A stretch of 64,000 nucleotides of DNA from Oceaniglobus indicus (GCF_002751875.1 NZ_NMZM01000008.1:1-64000), one strand, 5' to 3'. Shown: positions 26,025 to 36,055, counted from the first letter of the stretch. Program-made: numbers and translations. Notes: a model not told the origin generated them from the sequence alone.

Positions 26025-27544
26025 GCCGCCTGATCCTGATCCTGGGCGATCAGCTCTCGCCCGACATCGCGGCACTGAAAGCGGCCGAACCGGACGACGT
26101 GATCGTCATGGCCGAAGTGTCGGCCGAAGCGACGTATGTGGCGCACCACCCCAAGAAGATCGCCTTCCTGTTCGCCGCCATGCGCAAGTTCGCGGCGAAG
26201 TTGCGCGAAGATGGCTGGACGGTTGCCTATACCATGCTCGACGATACCGAAAACTCCGGCTCGATCGGCGGCGAAGTCTTGCGCCGCGCGGACCAGTATG
26301 GCGCGGGCGAGGTCATCATCACCGAACCCGGCGAATGGCGGCTGATCGAGGCGCTGAACGATCTGCCGCTGACGGTCCAGATGCTGGGCGACGACCGGTT
26401 TCTTGCCTCGCACGCCGATTTCGAAGAATGGGCCGACGGGCGCAAGGAGTTGCGGATGGAGTATTTCTATCGCGACATGCGCCGGCGCACGGGCCTGTTG
26501 ATGGACGGCGACGACCCGGCCGGCGGCAAGTGGAATTTCGATCACGACAACCGCAAACCGGCCCCCGGCACGGTGGATTTCGGCGGCCCGATGCAGTTCA
26601 CCCCCGATGAGACGGTCACCGAGGTGCTTGACCTCGTGCAGGCCCGCTTCGCCGACAACTTCGGCGATCTGCATCCGTTCTGGTTCGCCACCGACCGCAC
26701 CCAGGCCCGCCGCGCCCTGACCCATTTCGTCAACAATGCCCTGCCGAAGTTCGGCGATTATCAGGATGCCATGCTCAGCGATGAACGGTTCCTTTATCAC
26801 GCCGTCATCTCGATGTATCTGAACGCCGGCCTGCTGCACTGGCGCGAGATCTGCGAGGCGGCTGAACAGGCATGGAAAGACGGCGCCGCCCCGATCAATG
26901 CCGTCGAAGGCTTCATCCGCCAGATCATCGGCTGGCGCGAATACATGCGCGGCATCTATTTCCGCGAGGGGCCCGGGTATACCCGCCGCAACGCGCTCAA
27001 CCATCAACGCAAGCTGCCGGCGATGTTCTGGGGCGGCGAGACAAGGATGCATTGTGTCGCGCGCACCGTCGCGCAGACCCGGGCCGAGGCCTACGCGCAC
27101 CACATCCAGCGCCTGATGATCACCGGCAACTTCGCCCTGCTGGCCGGGATCGACCCGCACGAGGTGCATGAATGGTATCTGGCGGTCTATGCCGACGCCT
27201 ATGAATGGGTCGAGGCGCCCAACGTCATCGGGATGAGCCAGTTTGCCGATGGCGGCATCGTCGGCTCGAAACCCTACGTGTCTTCGGGCAATTACATCGC
27301 GAAGATGTCGGACTACTGCAAATCCTGCGCCTACAAGGTCAAGGACAAGACCGGCGAGAACGCCTGTCCCTTCAATTTGCTCTATTGGGCGTTCCTGGAT
27401 CGCCACCGCGATCGCTTTGTGAAAAATCCCCGCATGTCACAGATGTATGCGACCTGGGACCGGATGGACCAGGACAAGCGCGACACCGTTCTGGCCGAAG
27501 CCGACGCCTGGCTTGGCCGCCTGTCTGCCGGTGACCCGGTCTGA
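26018..27544 (+). CDS. FeS-type cryptochrome/(6-4) photolyase (CryB/PhrB class)
   Basis: This 508-aa flavoprotein resembles the bacterial FeS-BCP photolyases such as Rhodobacter CryB and Agrobacterium PhrB. Four Cys fit the 4Fe-4S ligands: MHC in the middle, and the cluster YCKSCAYKVKDKTGENAC near the C-terminus. The FAD-binding helical domain includes EGFIRQIIGWREYMRG. The family repairs (6-4) photoproducts or regulates light responses. Start is GTG at 26018 or 26021, overlapping the SDR stop. Confidence 0.92.
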   Translation: MVSRLILILGDQLSPDIAALKAAEPDDVIVMAEVSAEATYVAHHPKKIAFLFAAMRKFAAKLREDGWTVAYTMLDDTENSGSIGGEVLRRADQYGAGEVIITEPGEWRLIEALNDLPLTVQMLGDDRFLASHADFEEWADGRKELRMEYFYRDMRRRTGLLMDGDDPAGGKWNFDHDNRKPAPGTVDFGGPMQFTPDETVTEVLDLVQARFADNFGDLHPFWFATDRTQARRALTHFVNNALPKFGDYQDAMLSDERFLYHAVISMYLNAGLLHWREICEAAEQAWKDGAAPINAVEGFIRQIIGWREYMRGIYFREGPGYTRRNALNHQRKLPAMFWGGETRMHCVARTVAQTRAEAYAHHIQRLMITGNFALLAGIDPHEVHEWYLAVYADAYEWVEAPNVIGMSQFADGGIVGSKPYVSSGNYIAKMSDYCKSCAYKVKDKTGENACPFNLLYWAFLDRHRDRFVKNPRMSQMYATWDRMDQDKRDTVLAEADAWLGRLSAGDPV

Positions 27545-27560
27545 GCAGGGCAGGGCGCGC

Positions 27561-27600
27561 GGTTTTTTCTTGCCCGAAATACTCGCGCCGCAGGCGCCGC
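27561..27600 (-). repeat. Dispersed intergenic repeat, copy B
   Basis: On the minus strand this reads GGCGCCTGCGGCGCGAGTAT followed by TTCGGGCAAGAAAAAACC. It lies between the converging photolyase and MORN genes. The 5' GC-rich half forms a small hairpin and the 3' half ends in an A-run. Confidence 0.65.
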
Positions 27601-27624
27601 GCGTCAGCGCGGCACGGCGTTGCC

Positions 27625-29088
27625 CTATTCTGCGGTGGCTTCCGATGTGATCTGGTCGCTCAGCACACCTGATTCCCATTCGCCGCTGGCCTCTTCGCCG
27701 GTGGCATAGCGGATCGTGCCTTCGCCCTGACGCTTGCCGGCGACGAAGCTTCCTTCATAGACGTCGCCGTTGGCATAGGTCGCGACGCCCGTGCCGGAAA
27801 TCTCGCCGTCCTGCCATTCGCCGACATAGCTGAAGCCGTCGGGCATGGTGATCTTGCCCTGGCCGCTGCGTTCGCCCTCGACGAAGCCGCCTTCATAGAC
27901 GGTGCCATCGGGATAGGTGGCGATGCCTTCGCCGTGGCGCTGGCCATCCTTCCAGCCGCCGACATAGGTATAGCCGTCCGGATAGGTCATGGTGCCCTGG
28001 CCGTCGTTCTTCGCGTCCTTGAACCCGCCCTCGTAGACCGGGCCATTGGCATAGGTGGCGATGCCTTCGCCCTCGATCACGCCCTGCACCCAGCCGCCTT
28101 CATAGGTGCTGCCGTCGGGATAGGTGATCTTGCCGGTGCCGTCGGCCAGATCGCCGCGGAACTGGCCCTCGTAGACCGAGCCGTCGGGATAGGTGACGGT
28201 GCCTTGCCCCTCGATCCGCCCGGCGACCCAATCGCCGGTATAGGTATATCCGTCGGTGCCGGTGAAGGTGCCCTTGCCCTCGCGCCGGTCGCCGCTGAAG
28301 GCACCGACATAGGTGTCGCCGTTGGCATAGGTGACCTTGCCTTCGCCCTCGCGCTCTCCGGCGACCAGGGTGCCTTCGTAGACGTCGCCGTTGGGCTGGG
28401 TCAGCACGCCGGTGCCGCTGATCTCTCCGTTCTGCCAGCCGCCGACATAGGTCAGGCCGTCGGGCATGGTCAGCGTGCCCTCGCCGTGGCGCTTGCCGTC
28501 CGCCAGGGCGCCTTCGTAGATCGCGCCGTCGGGATAGATGATCGTGCCGCGGCCTTCCTTTTCGCCGTCGACCCAGGCGCCGTCATAGACGTATCCGTTC
28601 GGGCTGGTCATGCGGCCGATGCCGTGGTGCTGGGCGTTGCGGAAGCCGCCCTCGTAGGTGACGCCGTTGGCATAGGTGGCGATGCCTTCGCCCTCGATCT
28701 TGCCGTCGACCCAATCGCCCTCGTAGGTGCCGCCGTCGGCAAAGGTGATCTTGCCGACGCCTTCGGGTTTGCCCTTGGCGAAGGCGCCCTCATAGATCGA
28801 TCCGTTCGGAAACCGGGCGGTGCCCTGGCCGCGGATCTCGCCGTCGACCCAGTCGCCGGTGTATTCATAGCCGTTGGGCAGGCGGTAAGTGCCGGTGCCG
28901 TTCTGACGGCCGTCCGTGAACGTGCCTTCATAGACGCCGCCGTCGTCGTATTGCTTGGTCTGCACCTCGCCCGGATCCTGCGCGACCGCCGGGTGGGCGG
29001 CGATCAGTGCCAAAGCGGCCGCTGCGCCGAAAAGCGCGGCCCGCGCGCTGGGTCTGCCGGTTGCCTTGATCTTCACGTCTGCCCCCAT
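27625..29088 (-). CDS. Secreted MORN-repeat protein (18 repeats, duplicated nine-repeat block)
   Basis: This 487-aa protein has a signal peptide (about residues 1-36, ending HPAVAQD) followed by 18 complete 23-residue MORN repeats (pattern YPDGxxYEGxWxxGxxxGxG) and one partial repeat. It should form a long beta-ladder in the periplasm or at the envelope. Repeats 1-9 match repeats 10-18 in order (for example repeats 8-9 and 17-18 share GEISGTGV and PNGDVYEG/ANGDVYEG), which shows a tandem duplication of a 621-bp block. The function is unknown; MORN proteins often bind lipids or scaffold membranes. Confidence 0.93.
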   Translation of the reverse strand: MGADVKIKATGRPSARAALFGAAAALALIAAHPAVAQDPGEVQTKQYDDGGVYEGTFTDGRQNGTGTYRLPNGYEYTGDWVDGEIRGQGTARFPNGSIYEGAFAKGKPEGVGKITFADGGTYEGDWVDGKIEGEGIATYANGVTYEGGFRNAQHHGIGRMTSPNGYVYDGAWVDGEKEGRGTIIYPDGAIYEGALADGKRHGEGTLTMPDGLTYVGGWQNGEISGTGVLTQPNGDVYEGTLVAGEREGEGKVTYANGDTYVGAFSGDRREGKGTFTGTDGYTYTGDWVAGRIEGQGTVTYPDGSVYEGQFRGDLADGTGKITYPDGSTYEGGWVQGVIEGEGIATYANGPVYEGGFKDAKNDGQGTMTYPDGYTYVGGWKDGQRHGEGIATYPDGTVYEGGFVEGERSGQGKITMPDGFSYVGEWQDGEISGTGVATYANGDVYEGSFVAGKRQGEGTIRYATGEEASGEWESGVLSDQITSEATAE

Positions 29089-29224
29089 TCCGATATAACG
29101 CCGGATACCGCGAACCTACCCGTGGCCCCGTTCCGTCGCAACGCTTTTTGGCTTTCGGGGGTGCCTTGGGCGCTTTCCATTCCCGGCGTCTCTGCTAGAT
29201 CGGGCACCAATGAAAGGATCCCGC

Positions 29225-30889
29225 ATGTCCGATACCTTCCGCCTGACCCTGGCACAGATGAATCCCACGGTGGGCGATATCGCCGGAAATGCCGCCCTGG
29301 CGCGCCGCGCCTGGGAGGCGGGGCGCGACGCGGGCGCCGATCTGGTCGCGCTGCCCGAGATGTTCATCACCGGCTACAATGCGCAGGACCTGGTGATGAA
29401 ACCCGCGTTCCACCAGCACGCCATTGCCGAGATCGAACGCCTGGCGGCCGAGTGCGCCGACGGCCCCGCCCTGGCCATCGGCGGGCCGTGGATCGAGGGC
29501 GCGTCGCTGTTCAACGCCTATTTCATCTGCAAGGGCGGCAAGATCGCGTCGCGCGTCCTGAAGCATGAACTGCCCAACGAGACGGTGTTCGACGAGGTGC
29601 GGGTGTTCGACGCCGGCCCCCTCGGCGGGCCGTATTCCGTCGGTGACGTGCGGATCGGCTCGCCGATCTGCGAGGATGCGTGGCATCCCGACGTGGCCGA
29701 AACCCTGGCCGAGACGGGGGCCGAATTTCTTCTGGTGCCGAACGGATCGCCCTATTACCGCGGCAAGCTGGAAACCCGGCTGAACCACATGGTGGCGCGG
29801 GTGGTCGAGACGGGCCTGCCGCTGATCTATCTGAACATGGTGGGCGGTCAGGACGACCAGGTGTTCGACGGCGGATCCTTCGGGCTGAACCCCGGCGGCG
29901 AGCTGGCGTTCCGCCTGCCTCTGTTCGACGAGGAGATCGCCCATGTCGATCTGGAACGCGGCGCCGACGGCTGGCGCATCGCCCCCGGCCCCGAGGCGCC
30001 GGTGCCGGACGAATGGGAACAGGATTACCGCGTCATGGTCACGGCCCTGCGCGATTACATGGCCAAGAGCGGGTTCAAAAAGGTGTTGCTGGGTCTGTCG
30101 GGGGGCATCGATTCCGCCATCGTCGCGGTGATCGCCGCCGATGCGCTTGGCCCCGAGAACGTGCGCTGCGTGATGCTGCCTTCGGAATACACCTCGCAGG
30201 GGTCGCTGGACGACGCGAAGGCGGTGGCCGAGGCGCTGGGCTGTCGATACGACTTCGTGCCGATTACCGACGGGCGCGCCGCGATCACCGAGACGCTGGC
30301 GCCGCTGTTCGAGGGGCTTGAGCCGGGGCTGACCGAGGAGAACATCCAGTCACGCCTGCGTGGTCTGCTGCTGATGGCGATGTCCAACAAGTTCGGCGAG
30401 ATGTTGCTGACCACCGGCAACAAGTCCGAGGTCGCGGTGGGATACGCCACGATCTATGGCGACATGGCCGGGGGGTACAACCCGATCAAGGATCTCTACA
30501 AGACCCGCGTGTTCGAGACCTGCCGCTGGCGCAACGTCAACCACCGGCCGTGGATGATGGGGCCGGCCGGCGAGGTCATGCCGCCCCGTCTCATCGACAA
30601 GCCGCCCTCGGCCGAATTGCGCGCCGATCAGAAGGACGAGGATTCGCTGCCGGCCTATCCGGTGCTGGATGCGATCCTCGAGCAATTGATCGACCGGGAT
30701 GGCAGCGTCGAGGACCTTGTCGTCGCAGGGTTCGAGCGGGACGTGGTAAAGAAGGTCGAACAGCTGATCTATACGTCGGAATACAAGCGGTTCCAGTCCG
30801 CGCCGGGTGCGCGACTGACCAAGGGGTCGTTCTGGCTGGATCGGCGCTATCCCATCGTCAACCACTGGCGTGATCCGGGCGGGGTCTGA
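29225..30889 (+). CDS. nadE: Glutamine-dependent NAD+ synthetase
   Basis: This 554-aa enzyme has an N-terminal nitrilase-like amidase domain (about residues 1-265) that supplies ammonia from glutamine, with Glu, Lys and Cys positions in [16 protein letters not shown] and GSPICEDAW. The C-terminal NAD synthase domain has the PP-loop LSGGIDSA. It makes NAD from deamido-NAD. ATG 29225 has AAAGGATCCCGC in front; an ATG at 29210 is less likely. Confidence 0.95.
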   Translation: MSDTFRLTLAQMNPTVGDIAGNAALARRAWEAGRDAGADLVALPEMFITGYNAQDLVMKPAFHQHAIAEIERLAAECADGPALAIGGPWIEGASLFNAYFICKGGKIASRVLKHELPNETVFDEVRVFDAGPLGGPYSVGDVRIGSPICEDAWHPDVAETLAETGAEFLLVPNGSPYYRGKLETRLNHMVARVVETGLPLIYLNMVGGQDDQVFDGGSFGLNPGGELAFRLPLFDEEIAHVDLERGADGWRIAPGPEAPVPDEWEQDYRVMVTALRDYMAKSGFKKVLLGLSGGIDSAIVAVIAADALGPENVRCVMLPSEYTSQGSLDDAKAVAEALGCRYDFVPITDGRAAITETLAPLFEGLEPGLTEENIQSRLRGLLLMAMSNKFGEMLLTTGNKSEVAVGYATIYGDMAGGYNPIKDLYKTRVFETCRWRNVNHRPWMMGPAGEVMPPRLIDKPPSAELRADQKDEDSLPAYPVLDAILEQLIDRDGSVEDLVVAGFERDVVKKVEQLIYTSEYKRFQSAPGARLTKGSFWLDRRYPIVNHWRDPGGV

Positions 30890-30994
30890 TCCGGCGGAGC
30901 GCCTGCGGCGCATTCCATGTGCCCTGCGGGCGGATTGGCGCGCGCGGCCGCGATTGTGCCAGGCGGTGAACAATGTGCGGGGTGCAGCCGTTGA

Positions 30995-31028
30995 TGCCTC
31001 CGGCGGGAGTATTTCGGTCAATGAGAAG
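30995..31028 (+). repeat. Dispersed intergenic repeat, copy C
   Basis: GCCTCCGGCGGGAGTATTTC followed by GGTCAATGAGAAG. It lies between converging nadE and the MBL-hydrolase gene. It shares 18 consecutive bases (GCCTCCGGCGGGAGTATT) with copy D at 36463. Confidence 0.75.
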
Positions 31029-31072
31029 GGGGCGCTTGGCCTGGGGCATTGCCCGGCCAAGCGGTTTCGGAT

Positions 31073-32014
31073 TCAGGCGTTTTTCAACCGCATCTGGTAG
31101 GTTTCGGGCACGTAGTGGAAGCCATCGCCGCGGGTTTCGACGAATCCGAGGCCCGGAAACGGCATATGGTAGCCCACAAGAGGAATGCGGTCGGCGGCCA
31201 CCATATCCAGCACCTTGCGACGGGTTTCGGCGGCTTTTGCCTTGTCCATGTCGAAGGTGACCTCCCAATCGGGATGGGCCAGGGACCAGACGTAGTGGTT
31301 TGCCGTATCCGCCATCAGCAGCAGGCGGTCGCCATCGGATTCGAGGTGATAGACCATGTGGCCTGGCGTGTGGCCGAACGCGGCCATCGCGGTGATGCCG
31401 GACACCGGGCTGTCGCCGTCGCCGATGAAGCTGAACCGGTCGGCCAGCGGTGCGACCTTGGTCTTGAACGTGTCGTTGTCCGTCTTTGACCAATGGTCGA
31501 ATTCGGTCTGGCCGGTCACGTAGGTGGCATCGGGGAATGTCGGTGTGCCGTCTTTCATCAACCCGCCGATGTGGTCGCCGTGCATGTGGGTGATGACCAC
31601 GGTGGTGATGTCGCCGGGGGCATAACCCGCTGCGGCCAAGGCGGCCGTCATGCCGTCGGAATCGGCGCCGGTGTCGAACAGGACGACCTGATCGCCGGTC
31701 TTCACGACCGTGGGGGTGAAGAAGAACTGGGCGATGTCGTCGGGGATGAACGCCTGTTTCGAGGCGGCGGCGAAATCTTCGTCCGAGACGTTCAGGCCGA
31801 AGATCTTGTGCGGATCGGGCACGGCGCGGGTGCCGGCCAGCAGGGTCGAAACGGCCATGTCACCGATGGCAAAGCCGTTGTGAAGCGGCGCCGGCGTGGC
31901 GGTCTGCGTGTCGGTCGCCGCCCTGGCCGTGCCGGCAAGCGCGGCGGTAAGGGGCAGCGCGGCCCCTGCCATCAGGGCCGTGCGACGGGTGAGGGTCGAG
32001 GTGAGTGCGGTCAT
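31073..32014 (-). CDS. Exported MBL-fold metallo-hydrolase
   Basis: This 313-aa protein has a twin-arginine signal (TRRTALMAGAALPLTAAL) and a metallo-beta-lactamase fold. The zinc motif THMHGDHIGGL, a later GHTPGHMVY His and the final GYHMPFPGLG His complete a dinuclear site. Such proteins hydrolyse lactones, esters or thioesters in the periplasm. The substrate is unknown. It stands alone, convergent with nadE. Confidence 0.88.
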   Translation of the reverse strand: MTALTSTLTRRTALMAGAALPLTAALAGTARAATDTQTATPAPLHNGFAIGDMAVSTLLAGTRAVPDPHKIFGLNVSDEDFAAASKQAFIPDDIAQFFFTPTVVKTGDQVVLFDTGADSDGMTAALAAAGYAPGDITTVVITHMHGDHIGGLMKDGTPTFPDATYVTGQTEFDHWSKTDNDTFKTKVAPLADRFSFIGDGDSPVSGITAMAAFGHTPGHMVYHLESDGDRLLLMADTANHYVWSLAHPDWEVTFDMDKAKAAETRRKVLDMVAADRIPLVGYHMPFPGLGFVETRGDGFHYVPETYQMRLKNA

Positions 32015-32097
32015 TGGAATCTCCCTTTCGCGTGTGCTTTCGAACTAGTGCGCTTTGCGGAGGCATCCAGTGGCGGGCGGGGGGCGTCGCTTCGGGG

Positions 32098-32502
32098 TCA
32101 TTCCCACCAGCGGTCGATGCTTGCGATATCGTCGTCGGACCAGCCGAGGTGATGGGCCAGTTCGTGAACGTAGATGTGGGTCACGAGGTCGGAAAGCTCG
32201 ATATCGCCACGGTCGCACCATTCGTCCAGGATCGGCCGGCGGAACAGCCAGATCGTGTCGGGCGCGCCCGGTTGATCGAAGGACGATTTCTCGGTCAGGG
32301 GGATGCCGTCGTACAGGCCGGTCAGGGCGAAGGGATCCGTATCCTCGAATTCGCGCAGCACATGGTCGGGGGCGAAATCCACCACCTGTATCGCCACGTC
32401 GCGGGCGGCCTGCGCGAACGGTGCGGGCAGGGAGGCGCGGGCCGTCTCGGCCAGTCGTTCGATCGCGGCAAGGTCGGGGGGAAGCCTGTGGTCCTGGGTC
32501 AT
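32098..32502 (-). CDS. Small zincin-type metallopeptidase-family protein
   Basis: This 134-aa protein belongs to the short zincin family found in many bacteria. The motif VHELAHHLGW gives the HExxH zinc site, with Asp residues following (SDDDIASID). No signal peptide is seen, so it is cytoplasmic. The physiological substrate is unknown. It is divergent from gltX. Confidence 0.85.
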   Translation of the reverse strand: MTQDHRLPPDLAAIERLAETARASLPAPFAQAARDVAIQVVDFAPDHVLREFEDTDPFALTGLYDGIPLTEKSSFDQPGAPDTIWLFRRPILDEWCDRGDIELSDLVTHIYVHELAHHLGWSDDDIASIDRWWE

Positions 32503-32655
32503 GGGCCGAGTATCCGTTCGCGCCGCGCCCGGCACAAGGGGGATCCGGGGGAGGCGCCCCTCCGCCGGCGGCGCATGACGGCGCGACCCCGCCGCGCGGC
32601 TTTTCTGGACAACGCCGCCGGCATGTGGAAAGCAAACGGCCAACAGGAGAACGCC

Positions 32656-33975
32656 ATGACCGTCACACGTTTCGCCCCATCGCCCACCGGGTTCATCCAT
32701 ATCGGCAACCTGCGCACCGCGCTGTTCAACTGGATGATCGCGAGGAAGGCCGGCGGCACCTTCATCCTGCGGCTGGACGACACCGACCGCGAGCGCAGCA
32801 AGCAGGAATATGCCGACGGCATCCAGGAAGACCTGGAATGGCTGGGCCTGACCTGGGACCGGATCGAGCGGCAGTCCGAGCGGTTGGACCGATACCATGC
32901 GGCGGCGGACGAGCTGCGCGCCAAGGGGCGGTTCTATGAGGCGTTCGAGACCCCGACCGAACTGGACCTGAAGCGCAAGAAGCAGCTGAACATGGGCCGC
33001 CCGCCCGTCTATGACCGCGCCGCGCTGGCGCTGTCGGACGACGACAAGGCCGGATTGCGTGCCGAACGCGACCCGCATTGGCGGTTCCTGCTGAACCAGG
33101 AGCGGATCGAATGGGCCGACGGTATCCTTGGTGACATTTCCATCGATGCGGCCAGTGTCAGCGACCCGGTGCTGATCCGCGGCGATGGTCAGGTGCTGTA
33201 TACGCTGGCGTCGGTGGTGGACGATACAGAAATGGGCGTCACGCACATCGTGCGCGGATCGGATCACGTCACCAACACGGCGACGCAGATCCAGATCATC
33301 GAGGCGCTGGGCGGCCAGCAGCCCGCCTTTGCGCACCATTCGCTGTTGACCGGCCCCCAGGGCGAGGCGCTGTCGAAACGGCTGGGTACGCTGTCGTTGC
33401 GTGATTTCCGCGCCGCCGGGATCGAGCCCATGGCGCTGCTGTCGCTGATGGCGCGGCTGGGATCATCGCAGCCGATCGAGTTGCGGTCGAACCATGACGA
33501 ATTGATCGAAGGTTTCGACATCTCGCAGTTCGGGTCGGCCCCCACCAAGTTCGACGCCGAGGATCTGAAGCCGCTGACGGCGCGCACCGTGGCCGCGATG
33601 CCGTTCGAGCGGGTGAAGGGCGAAATCGCCGCGCTGGGCGTGCCGGATGCCATCGCGCCGCAGTTCTGGGATGTGGTCCACGACAACATTGCCACCCGCG
33701 CCGACATGGCCGAATGGTGGACGCTGTTTCGTGATGGCGGCGTGGCGGTGGTGGCGGACGAGGACCGCGACTTCGTGGCGCAGGCGTTCGGGATGCTGCC
33801 GCCCTGGCCTTATGACCGGAACACCTGGGGCGCCTGGACCGGCGCGGTCAAGGACGCGACCGGGCGCAAGGGCAAGGGATTGTTCATGCCGCTGCGCCTG
33901 GCCGTGACAGGCCGTGCGCGAGGGCCGGAAATGGCTGACGTGATGGCGTTGCTGCAACGCGCGCCGCACCTGTAA
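32656..33975 (+). CDS. gltX: Glutamate--tRNA ligase
   Basis: This 439-aa class I synthetase has the HIGH-type signature FAPSPTGFIHIGNLRTALFN and the KMSKS-type loop EALSKRLG. It is somewhat shorter than typical GltX (about 470 aa). The zinc-binding cysteines are absent. ATG 32656 has AGGAGAACGCC in front. Alphaproteobacteria often carry two gltX genes, one of which charges tRNA-Gln with Glu for later amidation; which copy this is cannot be told from the sequence alone. Confidence 0.93.
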   Translation: MTVTRFAPSPTGFIHIGNLRTALFNWMIARKAGGTFILRLDDTDRERSKQEYADGIQEDLEWLGLTWDRIERQSERLDRYHAAADELRAKGRFYEAFETPTELDLKRKKQLNMGRPPVYDRAALALSDDDKAGLRAERDPHWRFLLNQERIEWADGILGDISIDAASVSDPVLIRGDGQVLYTLASVVDDTEMGVTHIVRGSDHVTNTATQIQIIEALGGQQPAFAHHSLLTGPQGEALSKRLGTLSLRDFRAAGIEPMALLSLMARLGSSQPIELRSNHDELIEGFDISQFGSAPTKFDAEDLKPLTARTVAAMPFERVKGEIAALGVPDAIAPQFWDVVHDNIATRADMAEWWTLFRDGGVAVVADEDRDFVAQAFGMLPPWPYDRNTWGAWTGAVKDATGRKGKGLFMPLRLAVTGRARGPEMADVMALLQRAPHL

Positions 33976-34029
33976 CGCGGCCGCGACGCGGGCGGGGGCC
34001 GCCTCAGGCGACAGGATCGTGGCGCCGCA

Positions 34030-34593
34030 TCAGGCGGCGACGATCTGAACCCCGGTTTGCGCAAGGTGGCCATCGACCAGCGCGGTTTCATCGGCGCTCA
34101 GCGTCTGATGACGCGGATAGATGGGGCGCGTGCGGTCGTTCAGGATCGGCGCGTGCCAACCATCGGTGGTGGCAAAGAACCGCGCGACGCCGTCGGGGCC
34201 GTATTCGCGGTAGAACCCCTGAACCACCACGTCGACATAGCTGAGCAGGATCGGTCGCGGCTCGGTCGGTGCGGCGTGGCGTTCGGGCGGCATGGAATAG
34301 ACGGCGACCTCGGGCAGGCGCGATGCCAGCACATCCACCGCATCGCTGGACACCCGGTCGTATCCCCGTTCGCGCAGATCCAGCGCCTGCCAGTTCGCGC
34401 CCGGCACCTCGGCGACAAGGCCGTCGATCGTGTCGCCGGCGCTGGGGACTGCGGTCAGGAACGCGCTCTGCGAAAATTGCGTGTGACGCCATTCGCGGCG
34501 CCATCCGGTCAGGCGCGCGGGGCGCCCGTTGAGATAGCCATGGGTGGCACGATTGACGAGCGAGCCATAGCCGAAGAACAGCGGATCATTCAT
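34030..34593 (-). CDS. Gamma-glutamylcyclotransferase-like protein
   Basis: This 187-aa protein begins MNDPLFFGYGSLVNRATHG; the YGSL motif is the substrate-binding loop of the GGCT/AIG2-like fold. A typical catalytic Glu position may be in VAEVPGANWQALDLRERGYDR (Asp/Glu-rich). ATG 34593 gives the family start, while an upstream extension of 12 codons is unlikely. The substrate is uncertain. Confidence 0.75.
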   Translation of the reverse strand: MNDPLFFGYGSLVNRATHGYLNGRPARLTGWRREWRHTQFSQSAFLTAVPSAGDTIDGLVAEVPGANWQALDLRERGYDRVSSDAVDVLASRLPEVAVYSMPPERHAAPTEPRPILLSYVDVVVQGFYREYGPDGVARFFATTDGWHAPILNDRTRPIYPRHQTLSADETALVDGHLAQTGVQIVAA

Positions 34594-34681
34594 GGCCCAA
34601 CCGATGCCGCGTGCGCGATCGGAAATCAAGTGGTCGCCGTGCCACTTGCCAAGGGCGCCGGCGATGCAGTAACGATTTCAT

Positions 34682-34840
34682 GACAGCGGGAGAAGCCGGC
34701 GTGCCCCAGGGTGGCCGGTGCCGAAGGAGCAGCCGCCCCGGCAAACTCTCAGGCAAAAGGACCGCTGTCGCACGACACTCTGGAGAGTGGCGCCGCAGCG
34801 CCCGCCGACGGGATAATGATCTCAGGCACACGGACAGAGG
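34682..34840 (+). promoter_or_regulatory. Tandem glycine riboswitch upstream of gcvT
   Basis: Aptamer 1 (34682-34769) is closed by GACAGCGG/CCGCTGTC and contains GGGAGAAG, GCCGAAGGAGCAG and the conserved CTCAGGCAAAAGGACCG. Aptamer 2 (about 34778-34840) contains CTGGAGAG, a variable stem, and CTCAGGCACACGGACAGAG. The pair matches the known cooperative glycine riboswitch and lies 85 nt upstream of gcvT. It should turn on glycine cleavage when glycine is plentiful. The expression platform between 34841 and 34924 is not obvious. Confidence 0.96.
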
Positions 34841-34924
34841 GGGCATGACGGTTTCGCCACGCGGGCGGGACGAAATGCTGGTGCGTGATGCTTTGCCGCA
34901 TGGCGGCGACGGGGAGAGATCGGA

Positions 34925-36055
34925 ATGACGGAACTTCGCAAGACGGCCCTGCACGGGAAGCACGTGGAGCTGGGGGCGCGGATGGTGCCCTTTGCGGGAT
35001 ACGAGATGCCGGTGCAATATCCCATGGGTGTGATGAAGGAACATCTGCACTGTCGCGCCGCGGCGGGGTTGTTCGATGTGTCGCACATGGGGCAGGTGAC
35101 GCTGCGCCCCCGTTCGGGCGACGTGGCGGACGCCGCCCGCGCGCTGGAACGGCTGGTGCCGGTGGATGTGCTGGGCCTGAAGGAGGGGCGCCAGCGCTAT
35201 GCGATGTTCACCGACGACGGCGGCGGGATCCTTGACGACCTGATGGTGGCGAACCGGGGCGATCACCTGCTGCTGGTGGTCAATGCCGGATGCAAGGAGG
35301 CCGATATCGCCCACCTACGCGCCCATCTGACCGACGATTGCGAGATCGAGGAATTGACCGACCGCGCGCTGATCGCCCTGCAGGGACCGGCGGCCGAGGA
35401 TGCGCTGGCCGGGCTGGTGCCGCAGGTGCGCGCGATGCGCTTCATGGACGTGATCACCGCCGATACGTTGTTCGGCCCGCTGTGGATTTCACGCTCGGGC
35501 TATACCGGCGAGGACGGCTTCGAGGTGTCGGTGCCCAACGCGGGTGCGGTGGGGCTGACCGAATCGCTTCTGGCGATGGACGGGGTGGAACCTATCGGGC
35601 TGGGTGCGCGCGACAGCCTGCGGCTGGAGGCCGGGTTGTGTCTCTATGGCAGCGACATCGACCGCACAACCACGCCGATCGAGGCCGGTCTGGGCTGGGC
35701 CATCCAGAAGGTCCGGCGCACGGATGGCGACCGGGCCGGGGGGTTTCCGGGGGCCGATACGATCCTGGAACAGATGCAGACAGGCGCGCCGCGCACCCGG
35801 GTCGGGCTGTCGCCCGACGGCCGCGCGCCGATGCGCGCCGGCACGCCGCTGTTCAGGGACGAGGATCAGGCAGATCCGATCGGCACGATCACCTCGGGCG
35901 CGTTCGGCCCCTCGATCGAGCGGCCGATGTCGATGGGCTATGTCACCCCCGATCTTGCCGAACCGGGCACCACCCTGTTCGCCGAGGTGCGCGGCAAGCG
36001 TTTGCCGCTGAAGGTGGTTGACCTGCCGTTCCGATCCGCCACATTCAAACGCTGA
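34925..36055 (+). CDS. gcvT: Glycine cleavage system T protein (aminomethyltransferase)
   Basis: This 376-aa folate-dependent enzyme releases ammonia from the aminomethyl group carried by GcvH and transfers the carbon to tetrahydrofolate. Recognisable segments are RMVPFAGYEMPVQYP, FDVSHMGQVTL and the catalytic-Asp region SRSGYTGEDGFEV. It is the first gene of gcvTHP, downstream of the glycine riboswitch. Confidence 0.96.
   Translation: MTELRKTALHGKHVELGARMVPFAGYEMPVQYPMGVMKEHLHCRAAAGLFDVSHMGQVTLRPRSGDVADAARALERLVPVDVLGLKEGRQRYAMFTDDGGGILDDLMVANRGDHLLLVVNAGCKEADIAHLRAHLTDDCEIEELTDRALIALQGPAAEDALAGLVPQVRAMRFMDVITADTLFGPLWISRSGYTGEDGFEVSVPNAGAVGLTESLLAMDGVEPIGLGARDSLRLEAGLCLYGSDIDRTTTPIEAGLGWAIQKVRRTDGDRAGGFPGADTILEQMQTGAPRTRVGLSPDGRAPMRAGTPLFRDEDQADPIGTITSGAFGPSIERPMSMGYVTPDLAEPGTTLFAEVRGKRLPLKVVDLPFRSATFKR

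Noticed and set aside
25155-26075. 306-codon minus-strand frame containing the leucine peptide
   Set aside because: Most of it is antisense to the SDR gene; only the last 37 codons, with their own ATG and -10 box, have leader features.
27625-29088. Regularly spaced repeats resembling a CRISPR array or tandem satellite
   Set aside because: The 69-bp period is the codon-level repeat of MORN motifs in a continuous coding frame; there are no unique spacers.
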